Of a stretch of DNA of 64,000 nucleotides, positions 45,999 through 57,274 are shown piece by piece. The notes below the pieces were generated by a model. The model was given only the letters and a program-made list of their open reading frames with translations. It did not search any database and was not told the origin of the DNA. Each line of letters starts with the position of its first letter. Positions within the stretch are counted from its first letter, which is position 1. A program made the translations under genes and the position numbers. Source of the DNA: Leptasterias polaris (lineage: Eukaryota; Echinodermata; Asteroidea; Forcipulatida; Asteriidae); NCBI GenBank assembly GCA_037783415.1, contig JAZGTN010000037.1, forward strand, positions 620,001 through 684,000, read 5' to 3'.

Positions 45999-46571
45999 CT
46001 GTCTTGGCCTGAAAATAAGAATTAAAATTTATAGGATTTTCTTGTTTTTTTGCTGGTTGTTGAACAATAGTCATAGAGGTAGAAATAGACAGTGCAATTA
46101 TCAGGGAGGAAAATTATGGAAGGAAAGTAGATTCAACCGGATATTTTGCCGGTACCGACCGTTGGGAGGATGGTGGGTTACCATTATCGCAACTAGGCAT
46201 TACATAGACACAGTAACTATGAACTGGGGTGCTGTACTCCGTTCTTTCAACATTTTGAAAGCGCCCTAGTTACTTGGTCTAGTCATTACATTTATTTAAT
46301 AGGGCTCTGGTACTGGGTGCTAGTGCGCTAGGGTTAAAGTCATTTAAAAACAAAATGTCACAGATTTTTGTAATGGTGAGATATAAGTAGAGGAAAACTA
46401 TGGGACAATTTGAAAGTTCTTGAAACGAGTGTCTGACATTGCTTATCTAATAATGATATTCATGATGATTCTTTTTCTAGGTTTCACCCTTATTCACCCT
46501 TACTCTTGTGTAGGAGAAGATTGCATTTCAACCACTGAGACCTGTGAGGGCTCTGCACTACATCAGTAACC

Positions 46572-49500
46572 ATGCAACGTCACACCCCTGTACAGGGTAC
46601 CACCCTGCTGAGGTCCCTTCCCTATAATTATTTAACAAAACTGTCACAGCTTCTAGATCCGGTAAATAATACATTCCGAGACTGGAGAGGTCTAGCTGGT
46701 CGTATTCTTCGGAACTCAGATGATCAACCAAGATACGATGCCCTTGCCATATCGTAAGATTTATTACCTAACGGAAAATAAAAATCCAGAATAGTCAAAA
46801 GTCAGAACACCCCCCTCCACAAGAAAAAAATAATCAAAATAAAACCCCAAAATGCAAAAACAATAATAATGAATAAATAAATAAATAAAATAACGAATTA
46901 AAAAAAAAAAAAAAAAATGTATAAAACCTCCATCTATTTAGTCAAAGCGGACTAAATAAAAAAGACTCGTGGGAAGTTATGGAGGTAGTTGTCGTATCCC
47001 CCCAAAAAGGGTTATGGTGGTTTTGAAATCAGATAGTGGTTCAACAACTCATTGATAAGACATTCATCTCTCATCACGTTCACTGCTACTGCATTCTTCT
47101 TATCTTGTACCAAGCATAGTTTCAAATTCTACTTTTAGGGTGCTCCCCATGCACAAGCTTGTGTGTCAGGCTGATGCGTGTGAATTGCAAATTTGAAACA
47201 AATGTATTGTTATTATTTTTTTGTTAGACTTCAGATCAATCAATTTACAAAAAACATAAAATAAATCCATTTGAGAATGCCTCAGGTTGCACAGTAGGGC
47301 TTTTAAAACCAAGATTGGCACCATGTAAAAATACATTCCGATGATTGTTTTTACTTCAGCATGCTGAGGCCAAACTTCCAAAATTTGGTTTCAGAATACC
47401 ACACAGTTTTGAAAAACCCTGGGGAGACCCTTGCTACTTGGCCATCAATTATTTTACTTGTATTGTTTCATATTTGAATAGATCAATTCATTGACAAAAT
47501 CCTGGTGTAATTGATATTGTTATGACCCTGGCTGTTGACAGGAATTTTGAGTTGGAACACAGGCGCCCAGGGGGAAGTGCAACGATGGCGCTGATCAGAG
47601 ACTGGGGTACATCTAATGCGACTGTGCAGGATCTAGTGGGCTACCTGATCGACATGGAACACTATGCTGCTGCTGAGATCCTTTTACCTGGTACTATAAT
47701 ATAATAATATATTGTCTTATATAGCGAACGTATCTACCTATAATGTACTCAAGGCGCTTGAACAGACAGAAACATTGGATGACAGGTTTTAGCATTGTTT
47801 TAATTATGAGACCAATTCTTGTAGCACCTTATTAGGAATATACCGATCCATTAAGCCCCGCCTCCTTAGGAGTTGACCAATCACAGCCGCGAAACCTGAT
47901 CGCCATAACAGCAAAGATCACCAAACGGCTCAAATGGTGATCAGATTTCGCGGCTGTGATTGGTCAACTCGTAAAGAGGCGGGGCTTAATGGATCGATCT
48001 ATTACAAGATGCAGCGGGCCATTCAGCAGCCACTGCTAGAAACATCGGAACAAAGCCCTTCTCTTAGTGATAAGTGTAACTGGGTTAAGAGAGCATACTC
48101 CCGAAGCTTAATGTGCAATCACAGCAAGAGAGACGCACTGAATTAAATACAAACTGTCCTTCCCATTGTATAGTCTTCTTACCTTGCCTCATTTCTTTTT
48201 TGTAATGTTTTTAAAATTTGTGTTGACAAAAAAATAGTATTTTATTTTTTATTGGTAATTTTATTGTTATAAAGCGTATTTCAATCCAATTGTATTTCTA
48301 TTAAAGTTACAAATAAATGTTCAATTCTATTCTATTCTATTCTATTCTATTCTATTCTATTCTATTCTATTCTATTCTATTCTATTCTATTCTATTCTAT
48401 TCTATTCTATTCTATTCTATTCTATTCTATTCTATTCTATTCTATTCTATTCTATTCTATTCTATTCTATTCTATTCTATTCTATTCTATTCTATTCTAT
48501 TCTATTCTATTCTATTCTATTCTATTCTATTCTATTCTATTCTATTCTATTCTATTCTATTCTATTCTATTCTATTCTACAACAGGTGTTACAACAGACC
48601 TTAACCTGAATGCTCAAGTGTCTTCTTCCACTGTAAGCAGAGACAAGTACGAGAGCGTGACAGAAGGGGCAAACAACTTTGCCAGCCCTCAACGACTCCT
48701 TAGCGAATGTAGTGCAGACAGGGAGACACCTTCTGAAACAAATGGATGCAATGAGGTGTCGTCTTCAACAGGAAGGTCTCTGAACTTTAATCTTAACATT
48801 CAATTAAGTTTTTAATTATTGCACTGATGCCATGAACAGACACACACCTACCATACCAGTAAAAACTAGCAATTGAAGAAAACAACATCTGAAGTTTTGC
48901 ACTTTTTAAACACCTCTATCAAATTTCAGAGTTCGTAAAACCAAAATAAAAGCAAAATAGACAAATTACTTTTTCATGAAGTGATACATTCCAATGTATT
49001 ACAGTACTACGCGTCACTTCGTAAAAACGGAGGTCCGCACACGTGCGCCACACAAGGTTTTTGTCAGTTTCTGAAAACCTTTTTTTCACATTTGAGCTTG
49101 GTGGGCGTCGTCCATTACAATGGTAAATGGAAACTTTGTGTCAGTTCGTGAAAACAAAAATTTGCACTGTCATGACTGTCATGACTGTCATGACTGTCAT
49201 GACTGTCATGACTGTCATGACTGTCATGACTGTCATGACTGTCATGACTGTCATGACTGTCATGACTGTCATGACTGTCGTGCAAATGTTGTAATGCATA
49301 ATCATTGTAATGAAAAATATAAAGAACACCAGAACTGCCTGTTATTTTTAGTAAAGGACACACTAAAAAATGCCTTGAGATGTTTTTCTTTTACAGTAAG
49401 CGCAAAATTTCCTCACTGGTAAGCAGAGTTATGAAACTGGGCTCAGGAATGAACAATGTAACTTACAAAGACATTTTCTATAATTTCATAAGCATTACAG

Positions 49501-49847
49501 AGAATTCGGCATAAGAAATCACTAATTTTGTACTTTCCCTCTTTAATTTTGGACAGAAGCAGTGTCTTTTCGGCTGAAGCCTCCAGCCGACTAGCCCAGG
49601 AGGACGATGAATCTTTAGTCACGAGCTGTTTACCCAACTTTGAACCGAATACAGGTACTCTATGTGACATCTACTTCTGGTAGAAACGTAGTCATTTACT
49701 AAACACCTTCATGGTAATATGCGCCATCTTGTTCTAGGTGTTTGCTTTCTTACCTCAGTGGACCCCAGTTTGAATACCACCTCAGGTTGGATCCTTTACA
49801 TTTGGTATTCAGTCCCAAACTGTGATTACCTTGTTTTCCCTGTTTAC

Positions 49848-49924
<77 letters not shown>

Positions 49925-52900
49925 TTAAAACCAATTCAACAATATAACGAAGAAAACCCGAGAATTAAACTTGACCTCAGCTTCCGGTTATTGCAAAAAA
50001 TTAAGAATTTTGTGCTCGCCTCCGATCATAAAACTTATATAAACGCTTGTTTTGGATGCGCTGTTATAACCGCCAGATGCCGTAATTGCAAAGCGAACCC
50101 TTTTCATTGCAGTATATGGTTGTTGAGGCGTCAGCGTCCTCTAAACTGCGATACGGGTCAATTTTAAACCTGTTTGACCATCACGAATCCACGTAAGGGG
50201 TTTCTAAAAAATTAACATCAAATAAGCATCCTTGTCCCAGAGTTTTAATTTCTTTTTAAATAATAATAAACACACTGTTGTGTATTTTTTTCAAAAGCTA
50301 AAACTTTTCATAAAATTGTAATGATTTATTTTTGTTGTTCAGATTTTGTCATGAGATATAATTTAAAACAAAGATTTAATTTCAGAAATAAAAATGTTCT
50401 TCGCTTGACGTGTTTTCTCGTTCGGATATGCGCGAGACTTGCACAGTCTATAATCTACTCTGCGGCAGTAGAATAAATAGCAAGACAGGTTCTTAAAGAA
50501 CAAAATCTACCCAGCAAACCAAATATATATTGATACCTCACCATGCAATGCCTCAAATCCCATATAACCTTACTGATGTTACGCACACCCTCTAAACAGT
50601 TTTTTCTTCTTATTTTACTGTGAATCTCTAGTTCAAGAATTCAGCTACATTGCCCTGAGTAATATGACGAATGGATTTGATGACCGTCCATTTAGTGAAG
50701 GTGGTAATATGGTGGGCGAAGGTGGCTTTGGGACAGTGTACTATGGCAAGTTTAACAATGGACATGATTGTGCAGTGAAAAAACTCAAACAGGTTAGTAA
50801 ACAATCTGTTGATTGATAGAATTGTTTGTTGTTTGTTTATTTGTTTATTAAATCAGTATTCAAGGAATTTAATTAATGTATGAGAGCTTCTCCAACCTTG
50901 TTCTTATTGGTGTTCAATCTCGGCGCTCCATTTCTTCCCAGAATGCCTTGCTCGATCATAACCCCCTGGAAGTGTGACTTTGAAATATCCAAATATATTG
51001 TGGCAATCTGCTCTAAACGCGCTAAAAATGGTATTTTGCAAAAAGGCATCAAGTCATAGAGCAACTGGTCCCCTCTCACTATTCTCTGATCTTATAGCTT
51101 ATCTAACTGTATTCAGTTTAGGGTGACCGTGTAAAGTTCATGATTCATTTGGAGTAGATTCATTTGCATCAAAATGCGTGAACTTTTACACGCGTACTTA
51201 GCGCCCTCAAATGTTTTTAACAAGCATGCGCACCAAGCATTCACTTCTGGTTAGCCAATCAGCATTGTTTTTCAGTGTATCCCTTCCAGGGATTAGTGAC
51301 GAGAGGTAGCGATATGGCGCGCTGCCCATGATAGCGAGGCTGAGGAGTTGGTGACGAGAGGTATCCCTGCCCATTGTAGCAAAGCTGTAGCTGCTTGGTC
51401 CAACAATATTCTAGAAAAAATCTTACTTTTATATCAGAAATACAAGTGATTAGTCATGACAAATACATTGTTATATGTGATTTCTTGGTTCTTGCTCATT
51501 TTTTTTATTTGAAAAAGCGATAAGCAGTTATAAACTGCTTACCAGTTACAAACTGATAAGCAGTTACAAATTGCTTACTAGTTACAAACTGCCAACTAGA
51601 TATAAACTGAATAAAAATAAGTAACTGGCCTGACGGTTCGACTCCAGCAGAGTCTTTTTTAATGCTAAATGACAACACAACACAATGTAACAAAAGCAGT
51701 CAAGTTTGAAGTGATGGCTGCTTTTGTTGCACCACTTACACCAGTTTACATTTAGCCTTCGAGAAAGACTCTGTTAGGGTCGAAACGTCAGGCCACTAAC
51801 TAGATTTTGCATTTATACCAATAGGTCCTTTTGGTTGGTAAGCAGTTTGCAACAGCTAATTCTTTTTTCTAAGCTTTAAACTGCTAACCAGCTACAAACT
51901 GCTAAACAGTTACAAACTGCTAACTAGTTACAAACTGGTAAGCAGTTACACAACCTGTACATTAAATTAAATGGCCAATAACTAAAAATATATACCAACG
52001 GTTTCTGTTTTAGGATTTTTTAGCTTGTACAGACATGGATTTCATCAAGCAATATCAAAATGAACTTATGATGCTGAAAAGGTTGGTCACAAATTCTTCT
52101 TTTGTACGGTAGACTTAAATCCTCCGATACATATTGTCGCGTCAGTGCGGCGTATCTCGCACGAAAATAAGCAAGATACAACATTTTGACATTTTCAAAT
52201 TCACACGTAATTCAAGTGCTAATAATAATAATAATAATAATATGGATTTATATCGCGCTTTATCACACCCAAGGGCGTCTCAAAGCGCTTCTTAACATTA
52301 TTACCCCTGGTCACTGGGCCATTTATTTCATTCCTTAAACCATCTCAGCTCCCTGGGGAGTATACAGCCTGTGCTGCAATATATGCGCTACTAGGCTATT
52401 CTAGGACATAAACATTATTGCACTCGCGACACTACAATATATAGGTGCATACTCCAATATGCCTTCAAATCTCCCTCTATTCACATAATGGCAAAGTAAT
52501 GCCATGCTTTGCTGTCATTGTATTTATATGGTCGATCAGTGCCACAGAATGCCGCTGCTGAAATTGACAAAGGTTGAGAACCTTATCCAACAGTGGCCCC
52601 AAATTTGAGCACAACTGTTGGCTTCCCCTGTTTACCACTCTCATTGAAGCACCTTGGGCAATGACTCTACTCTGTACAACAGTGTGTGTGCCTCATAATG
52701 CCACTGTTGTGGCAAAGTGGGGTATGGGTTGGTTGTTGTGAGAAACACTCTGATAGTTGGAGTGTTTTTTTGAGTAAATAATGGATCGGATAAGAAAAAG
52801 AATCCCTTGTGACTCAAAGGGTTTGAAATAGCATGTATTTCTACAAAGAGTTTTGAGTAATAGTGAGTATTGTGCACTTTATAAGTCCATATGTGACCTG

Positions 52901-55900
52901 GGGTATATTTACAGGCCAGGAAAACGGCTTTGTACTTTCTGATTATGGGTGTAATCGCTTTTGTTTGTCACTGACAATGATCTGAAACATGGAAAGTAAC
53001 AAACGACATGTTTATTATAGGTTGAGTCCTCAGTGAATACGTCAAATCTATACGATTGCATCACATTGGGCCTCTCTGGCTGCAGTATTCATGAAAGAAC
53101 ACCAACCCTTAGAAAGCTAAGAAACGGTTCATGCATGAATCATTTCTCAGATCGAAATGTTTTTGGGTGAAAAATTATCCATTTACCATATTTCTCAAAA
53201 TATTTAATATTATCCACAGCTGCAGTGCCTCTTAAAGGTGCTGCATACGTTTGGTAATTGGAGCCTACCGGTTGTGTTAATCCTATATAAATGTAGGTAC
53301 ATACAAAAAAACTAACCTGTGAAAATGTCACTTCAAAAGGTGGTTGCGTTTTTGAGATATCACCGAAAAACCGGAGCGACTATTTTCACGCAGGAAGAAT
53401 ATTCCCCATAGGAATACGCAGTCTGAGAAGCGTTTCTGACAGAAACGCTTCTCAGATTCAAATTTTGGGGAATAAAAAGTGATATATTTTTCCATAACCG
53501 TAGTACTTCAAAGTTAAAAGTTTCTCAAAATTCATTATACTACCCAAAGCTGCTGTACTTCTTACCAAGTAAGTTTTTATTGCCATTAATTTTCAGAGTC
53601 ATTACCAAACTTGTACTGTGCCTTTAACAAGTAAGTTTTTATGGTCATTCATTTTTTGGAGTATTTCCCAATCTATGACCCTAACTTTAAAAGTTACATC
53701 TGAATGTTTCCTTATTCACCCTTAGTTTGAAGCACAAGAATCTGGTTGAGTTGTATGGCTACAGTTTTGACGGGGACTTACCATGTCTGATCTTTAAGTA
53801 TCTCAAGAATGGCTCTCTGCAGTCAGCACTCAGTAAAGACAGCTGTCTTGACCTACCTTGGGCGGCTAGAGTCCGTATAGCGCAGGGAACGGCTGAAGGT
53901 CTTTGTTACTTACATCAGCAAGAAACGGTCCACAGAGATGTTAAAAGGTAAAAGGGGCTTTTAGTGGACATTTCCAAAATCTGTAAAAAAAAAAAAAAAA
54001 TCCCATGTTGACCAATTTTATACAGCTGCTGAAGCAGACTAATGAGCTTGGCACCACATACTGGATACTCCTAATGAAGCTGAGATGGTTTAAGGCATGA
54101 ATTAAATTGCCCAGTGACCAGGGGTAATAATGTTGAAGTGCCATGAGTGTCACTGAGTGACAGATTTGAGCGCTTTATATACAGCAAATATTATTTATTG
54201 TTACTTTAAAAATAATAAGAGCTTTTAGATGCCTGTAAAAAAAAAAAAAAAATTAATACTAATAGTACCAAGACAGTGTTGGATGGTTATTAATTATTTT
54301 TTCACCCAGAAAATTACCCCTATTGTTTTGTTTTTTAAAAACTCAAAGCAATTTTTATTTTCATCCCCTGCATTAGCGCAAATGTTCTTCTTGATGAGCA
54401 TTTAATGGCTAAAATAGCTGACTTTGGTCTCATGCGTGCCCTACCCTGTGGAGCTGGCAACACGCACAGGACTGCGACAGTTATCGGCACGTCGGCGTAT
54501 ATGCCACCAGAGGCACGCTTTGGAAAAGTCTCATCCAAGGGCGACAGCTTCAGCTATGGGGTGGTAAGATGTAGCCAGTATTTCTTTTTACATTGGAATG
54601 AAATTTCACAGCAATAACGTTTCAGCGCTCTTTTGGCTTGGTCCATTTGATGGGCACGTTGCCTTCGAATTGGGCACTTAGCTGGCTATAAAATGTGTTT
54701 GTTATGAAATGAATATGGTTGGAAAGATGTTTTAAAAGTAGAATGTAATGATCCACATAAATATACCTCAAAATTGTGAACTAACACGGTTCGCCATTTT
54801 GTAGAGCAGCATTTTGACTCCTAGGTTCAATTCCTGCCGGGGGAATGATGTGGATTTGGTTTTCAGTCCCTTCCCGATTGCATGGGTTTTCCCTGGAATA
54901 ATTCTCTGGGTTTTCCTCCCACATCTAAAACTGAAACTTACTTCTTTGTCTTCCTTCCATTGAGTTCTTGTCTAGTATAGTGATTAAGTTCACTTTTCTG
55001 AGAGTCCTTGGCTTTGCAACCAGAATTAATAAATGAAATAAAATGATGCATCTTCAACAAAGAATGAAAGACTTTTGAACTGATAGCGTGAATCGCACTC
55101 ACTGGTCCTTTTGTATTGTTTACGCCACTGAAAACAATGAAAAAGGACCAGTGAGTGGGACGCTTGCTATCATCTCAAAAGTCTTCCATTGGACGACTGC
55201 ATTACTAAGAAATCATCTACTGATGTGACATGTCTACTGGATAGTAGCCTGTTAGAGAAAAGAGCTGGAACTCTGAGGTGTTTAGGAACTGAGGTGTTCA
55301 GGAATTCTGAGGGGTGTCCAGGAACTCTGAGGAGTGTCCAGGAGCTCCAAGGTGTTCAGGAACTTTGAGGTGTTTATGAACTCTGAGGTGTTCAAGAACT
55401 CTAAAGTTTTCAGGAACTCCGAGGGGTTTAAAAGCTCTGGAGTGTGCATGAACTATGAGGTATTCAGGAACTTTAGAGTGTCCAGTTTGTCAAAGGGTCT
55501 GCTTCAGAACTAGGCTTGTTGATCCAGTAGCAATAGGATGTATCAGCATTAATGTTCCCTTTTGTTTGATCAGGTCCTGTTGGAGATAATAACGGGACTG
55601 GAACCACTGGACGAAACGCGGGAATCTGTTGACATTATCACCCATGTAGAAGACTTCGTCGACAATCACCCAGATGGAATACTGAAGTTAATTGACCCTA
55701 GGCTAGGCTCTTATTTTTCAGACGCCAGTGTTCTGCAAATGTTTGCTGTTTCCACCGACTGCCTGAACGCAAAGAAAGCAAAGAGGCCTTTTCTAAAAGA
55801 TGTATGTATTTAATAAATAAAAAACTATTTAAAAAACACACTAATGTTATGATTAAACTCTGCAATAGAAATGTCACAAAGCTATACTGTGTGCCATTTG

Positions 55901-57274
55901 GGGTATTAAATTATACACAAAATTAATTTGGGCCTCCAAACAATTCAACCCCATGGTCTGAACATCTAAGAAGGAGAATGATTAGTAACTTATTGCCTTT
56001 GCCTTCTCCTTTTTCTTGCACAAATGTCCCCCTTTTTAGAATGTCTGAATCAATAATTAATTAAATGTCTTTTTGGTTTAGCTAGACCCTTCTCTCTACC
56101 CCCCCCCCCCCCACAAATCTGACACTCATGGCGTAACATTATTCAGTATTTTCCTGAAAGGTATGTGGAGTTATGTATTGAAGTATGAGACCTATTCCTT
56201 TACACAGCACCATGTAATGGTTTACAAGGTGCTGTGGCGCAATATGCAGCCAATCAAACCAGGAACACCGGGGCGAACACCTTCTCTTTACGATAAGTGC
56301 ACTGGGTTCTTGTACGTGCATTACACAACACACAGCTTTTTGTCCCATCCAAAGGACGCAGCAATAATGGTTAAGAGTCTTGCTTAAGGACACAAGTGTC
56401 AACGATTGGGACTCGAACCCACACTCTGCTGATCAGAAACACCAGAGCTTAAGCCCGGTGCTCTTATCCGTTTGGCCCCGACACGCTACTTGCTTCCTCT
56501 AACCCTGCTTCTCTCCTTTCCATTTGACTAGTTGTCAGTTAGCTTTTGAAAAAGACTCTGCTAGGGTCCAAATGTGAGGCCATTAAAGGTATTATACATG
56601 ATTGGTAAAGATAAAAAACATCATGATTGTTTAATTCTAGTCCAAAAGCGCACTGATTATGAAGTTCATACTGGGACCATTTTTCTGTGAAATATTTCCC
56701 TCATAAATGAAGTCATATTCAAGAAAACTGTACCTATAAACCTATAAAAAAAACGCTGATTTTGGTTGTTACAACAAAAATTAAGGACAATGTGTTTTAC
56801 AAGTTGAAAATTGTGTATGGTTTTTCACTATTTTCTCCTGACTCACTCAAAGGATTGAGCCCAAATTTTCACAGGTTTATTTCATGTATATATGGCCGAT
56901 CACACAAAACATGAACACTGTGTGCAACTATTTTGACAGCTCTACCAATCCTGTATAATACCTGTAACAATTGTTTTGCAAACAATAAATTCAAACAATT
57001 TTTGGGTGTTTTTTTTTTCTTTAATTTTTTATAACACATGCGGTTTAAACTGACCTGGGTGTTATGCTGACATATTGAAGCTCATTCATTTTATGCAATT
57101 ATTGTTTGTGACTAATTAGTTATGTGAGTTTCTCAAAACTATTATCAGATTATTGGAGCTAACTCTCTAAGTAAACGTAATTTGAAATGTTATTTCTTGT
57201 TTCTTGCTGTTATCCGATAGGTGTTACCCAAGCTGATGGCACTAGATGACACATCTTCATGCACAGACGGTTGA
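46572..57274 (+). CDS. IRAK4: Interleukin-1 receptor-associated kinase 4 (IRAK4-type)
   Basis: IRAK4 is the cytoplasmic Ser/Thr kinase that MyD88 recruits to Toll/IL-1 receptors through death domains (the Myddosome). Coding exons: 46572-46753, 47542-47690, 48586-48775, 49557-49654, 50632-50792, 52014-52081, 53726-53947, 54377-54563, 55574-55801, 57221-57274. Total 1539 nt, 512 aa; human is 460. The death domain spans about residues 14-108 ([29 protein letters not shown]). The linker is longer than in human. Kinase features: glycine loop GEGGFGTVY (235-243), Lys256 (AVKK), alpha-C Glu277, HRDVK with Asp354, DFG at 372-374, YMPPE in place of YMAPE, then [17 protein letters not shown]. Activation-loop Thr386 and Thr389 match two of the three human phosphosites; the third is Ala. 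The gatekeeper position appears to be Phe306, where human has Tyr262. An in-frame TGA upstream in the same exon makes ATG 46572 the start. The donor GTCTCT at 48776 is weak but needed for phase. Confidence 0.95.
47839..48003. mobile_element. GATCCATTAAGCC MITE, intact palindromic copy
   Basis: About 165 bp. Left arm ACCGATCCATTAAGCCCCGC and TTGACCAATCACAGCCGCGA; right arm is the near-exact complement ending GGGGCTTAATGGATCGATCT. The arms contain CCAAT-box and GC-box-like sequence. Located in IRAK4 intron 2 of the coding region. This is the uninterrupted counterpart of 14809-15328. Confidence 0.85.
48324..48579 (+). repeat. (TATTC)n pentanucleotide microsatellite, about 51 units
   Basis: 256 bp of near-perfect TATTC units end 6 bp before the acceptor AG (48584-48585) of an IRAK4 coding exon. 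The pyrimidine-rich repeat serves as the polypyrimidine tract. Confidence 0.97.
49167..49279 (+). repeat. 9-bp minisatellite TGTCATGAC, about 12.5 units
   Basis: The unit contains the palindrome TCATGA, so the array can fold. It is flanked by inverted TTTGCAC and GTGCAAA. The unit is a multiple of three, so several frames stay open on both strands. It is intronic (IRAK4). Confidence 0.95.
49851..49925 (+). repeat. (TTTA)n microsatellite
   Basis: About 18 perfect TTTA units in an IRAK4 intron. Confidence 0.95.
50450..50575 (-). repeat. Inverted copy of the 26390-26540 repeat
   Basis: It has CTGCGGCAGTAGAATAAATA, CTACCCAGCAAACCAAATAT and TACCTCACCATGCAATGCCT. These are the complement of blocks at 26390-26540, with few differences. 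Confidence 0.7.
50920..51370 (-). repeat. Inverted copy of the 18540-18905 repeat
   Basis: It carries GAATGCCTTGCTCGATCATA, TTTGAAATATCCAAATATAT, ATAGAGCAACTGGTCCCCTC and GCCCATGATAGCGAGGCTG. These are complements of the IPO9 intron 20 repeat. Confidence 0.6.
51520..51960. repeat. Degenerate GTTACAAACTGCTAA repeats
   Basis: Two clusters (51525-51610 and 51885-51950) of a 20-22 bp motif, AACTGCTAACCAGTTACAA, flank a palindromic block. That block holds GAAAGACTCTGTTAGGGTCG and its complement-like CGACTCCAGCAGAGTCTTTT. Located in an IRAK4 intron, just before exon 52014. Confidence 0.6.
53233..53628. mobile_element. TTAA MITE copy (diverged)
   Basis: Left end TTAAAGGTGCTGCATACGTT and TTGGTAATTG; right end TCATTACCAAACTTGTACTG then TGCCTTTAA. 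The interior contains a hairpin with two complementary GAGAAGCGTTTCTG arms. Same superfamily as 30526-30899. It lies about 100 bp before an IRAK4 exon. Confidence 0.7.
54820..55040 (+). repeat. SINE-A copy in IRAK4 intron
   Basis: It has GGTTCAATTCCTGCCGGGGG (B-box region), TTTTCCTCCCACATCTAAAA, GAGTCCTTGGCTTTGCAACC and an AATTAATAAATGAAAT tail. It is colinear with the copy at 17705-17925. Confidence 0.7.
55063..55189. mobile_element. Short hairpin element (about 127 bp)
   Basis: Inverted arms of about 50 bp: AATGAAAGACTTTTGAACTG and CACTCACTGGTCCTTTTT at left, with the complements AAAAAGGACCAGTGAGTG and CATCTCAAAAGTCTTCCATT at right. Loop of about 20 bases. Confidence 0.75.
55255..55500 (+). 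repeat. Degenerate tandem repeat, 18-20 bp unit
   Basis: About twelve diverged units of AGGAACTCTGAGGTGTTC immediately precede the IRAK4 exon at 55574. Unit lengths vary. Confidence 0.75.
56200..56490 (-). repeat. SINE-C copy (reverse)
   Basis: It contains GCACCATGTAATGGTTTACA, GTCCCATCCAAAGGACGCAG, TTGCTTAAGGACACAAGTGT, GGGACTCGAACCCACACTCT (B-box complement) and CACCAGAGCTTAAGCC. The tRNA-like head is on the right. A further fragment of the 5' phrase occurs at 14340-14440. Confidence 0.7.
56587..56965. mobile_element. TTAA MITE copy
   Basis: Left AAAGGTATTATACATGATTG after TTAA (56585-56588); right ACCAATCCTGTATAATACCT. Interior CCCAAATTTTCACAGGTTTA is shared with the 30526 copy. It lies in the last IRAK4 intron. 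Confidence 0.75.

Larger units (their letters stand above)
42771..46513. other. Divergent promoter zone: ZNF292-like gene and IRAK4
   Basis: It probably contains the untranslated first exon(s) of the minus-strand ZNF292-like gene and of plus-strand IRAK4. 44220-45110 is relatively CpG-rich. Candidate IRAK4 exon 1 ends at 45140. Other content: a TTAA-MITE remnant (42880-43096, GAGAAGCGTTTCTGACTGAA), two C runs (about 44625 and 44793-44823), and a GGGCCC MITE (45553-45998) with a nested hairpin. I see no supported coding exon. Confidence 0.5.

Noticed and set aside
48317..48604. 95-aa ORF of repeated YSILF
   Set aside because: It is the translation of the (TATTC)n microsatellite in an IRAK4 intron.
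49115..49422. Histidine/Asp/Ser and Cys/His/Asp repeat ORFs on both strands
   Set aside because: Artefacts of a 9-bp minisatellite whose unit length is divisible by three.
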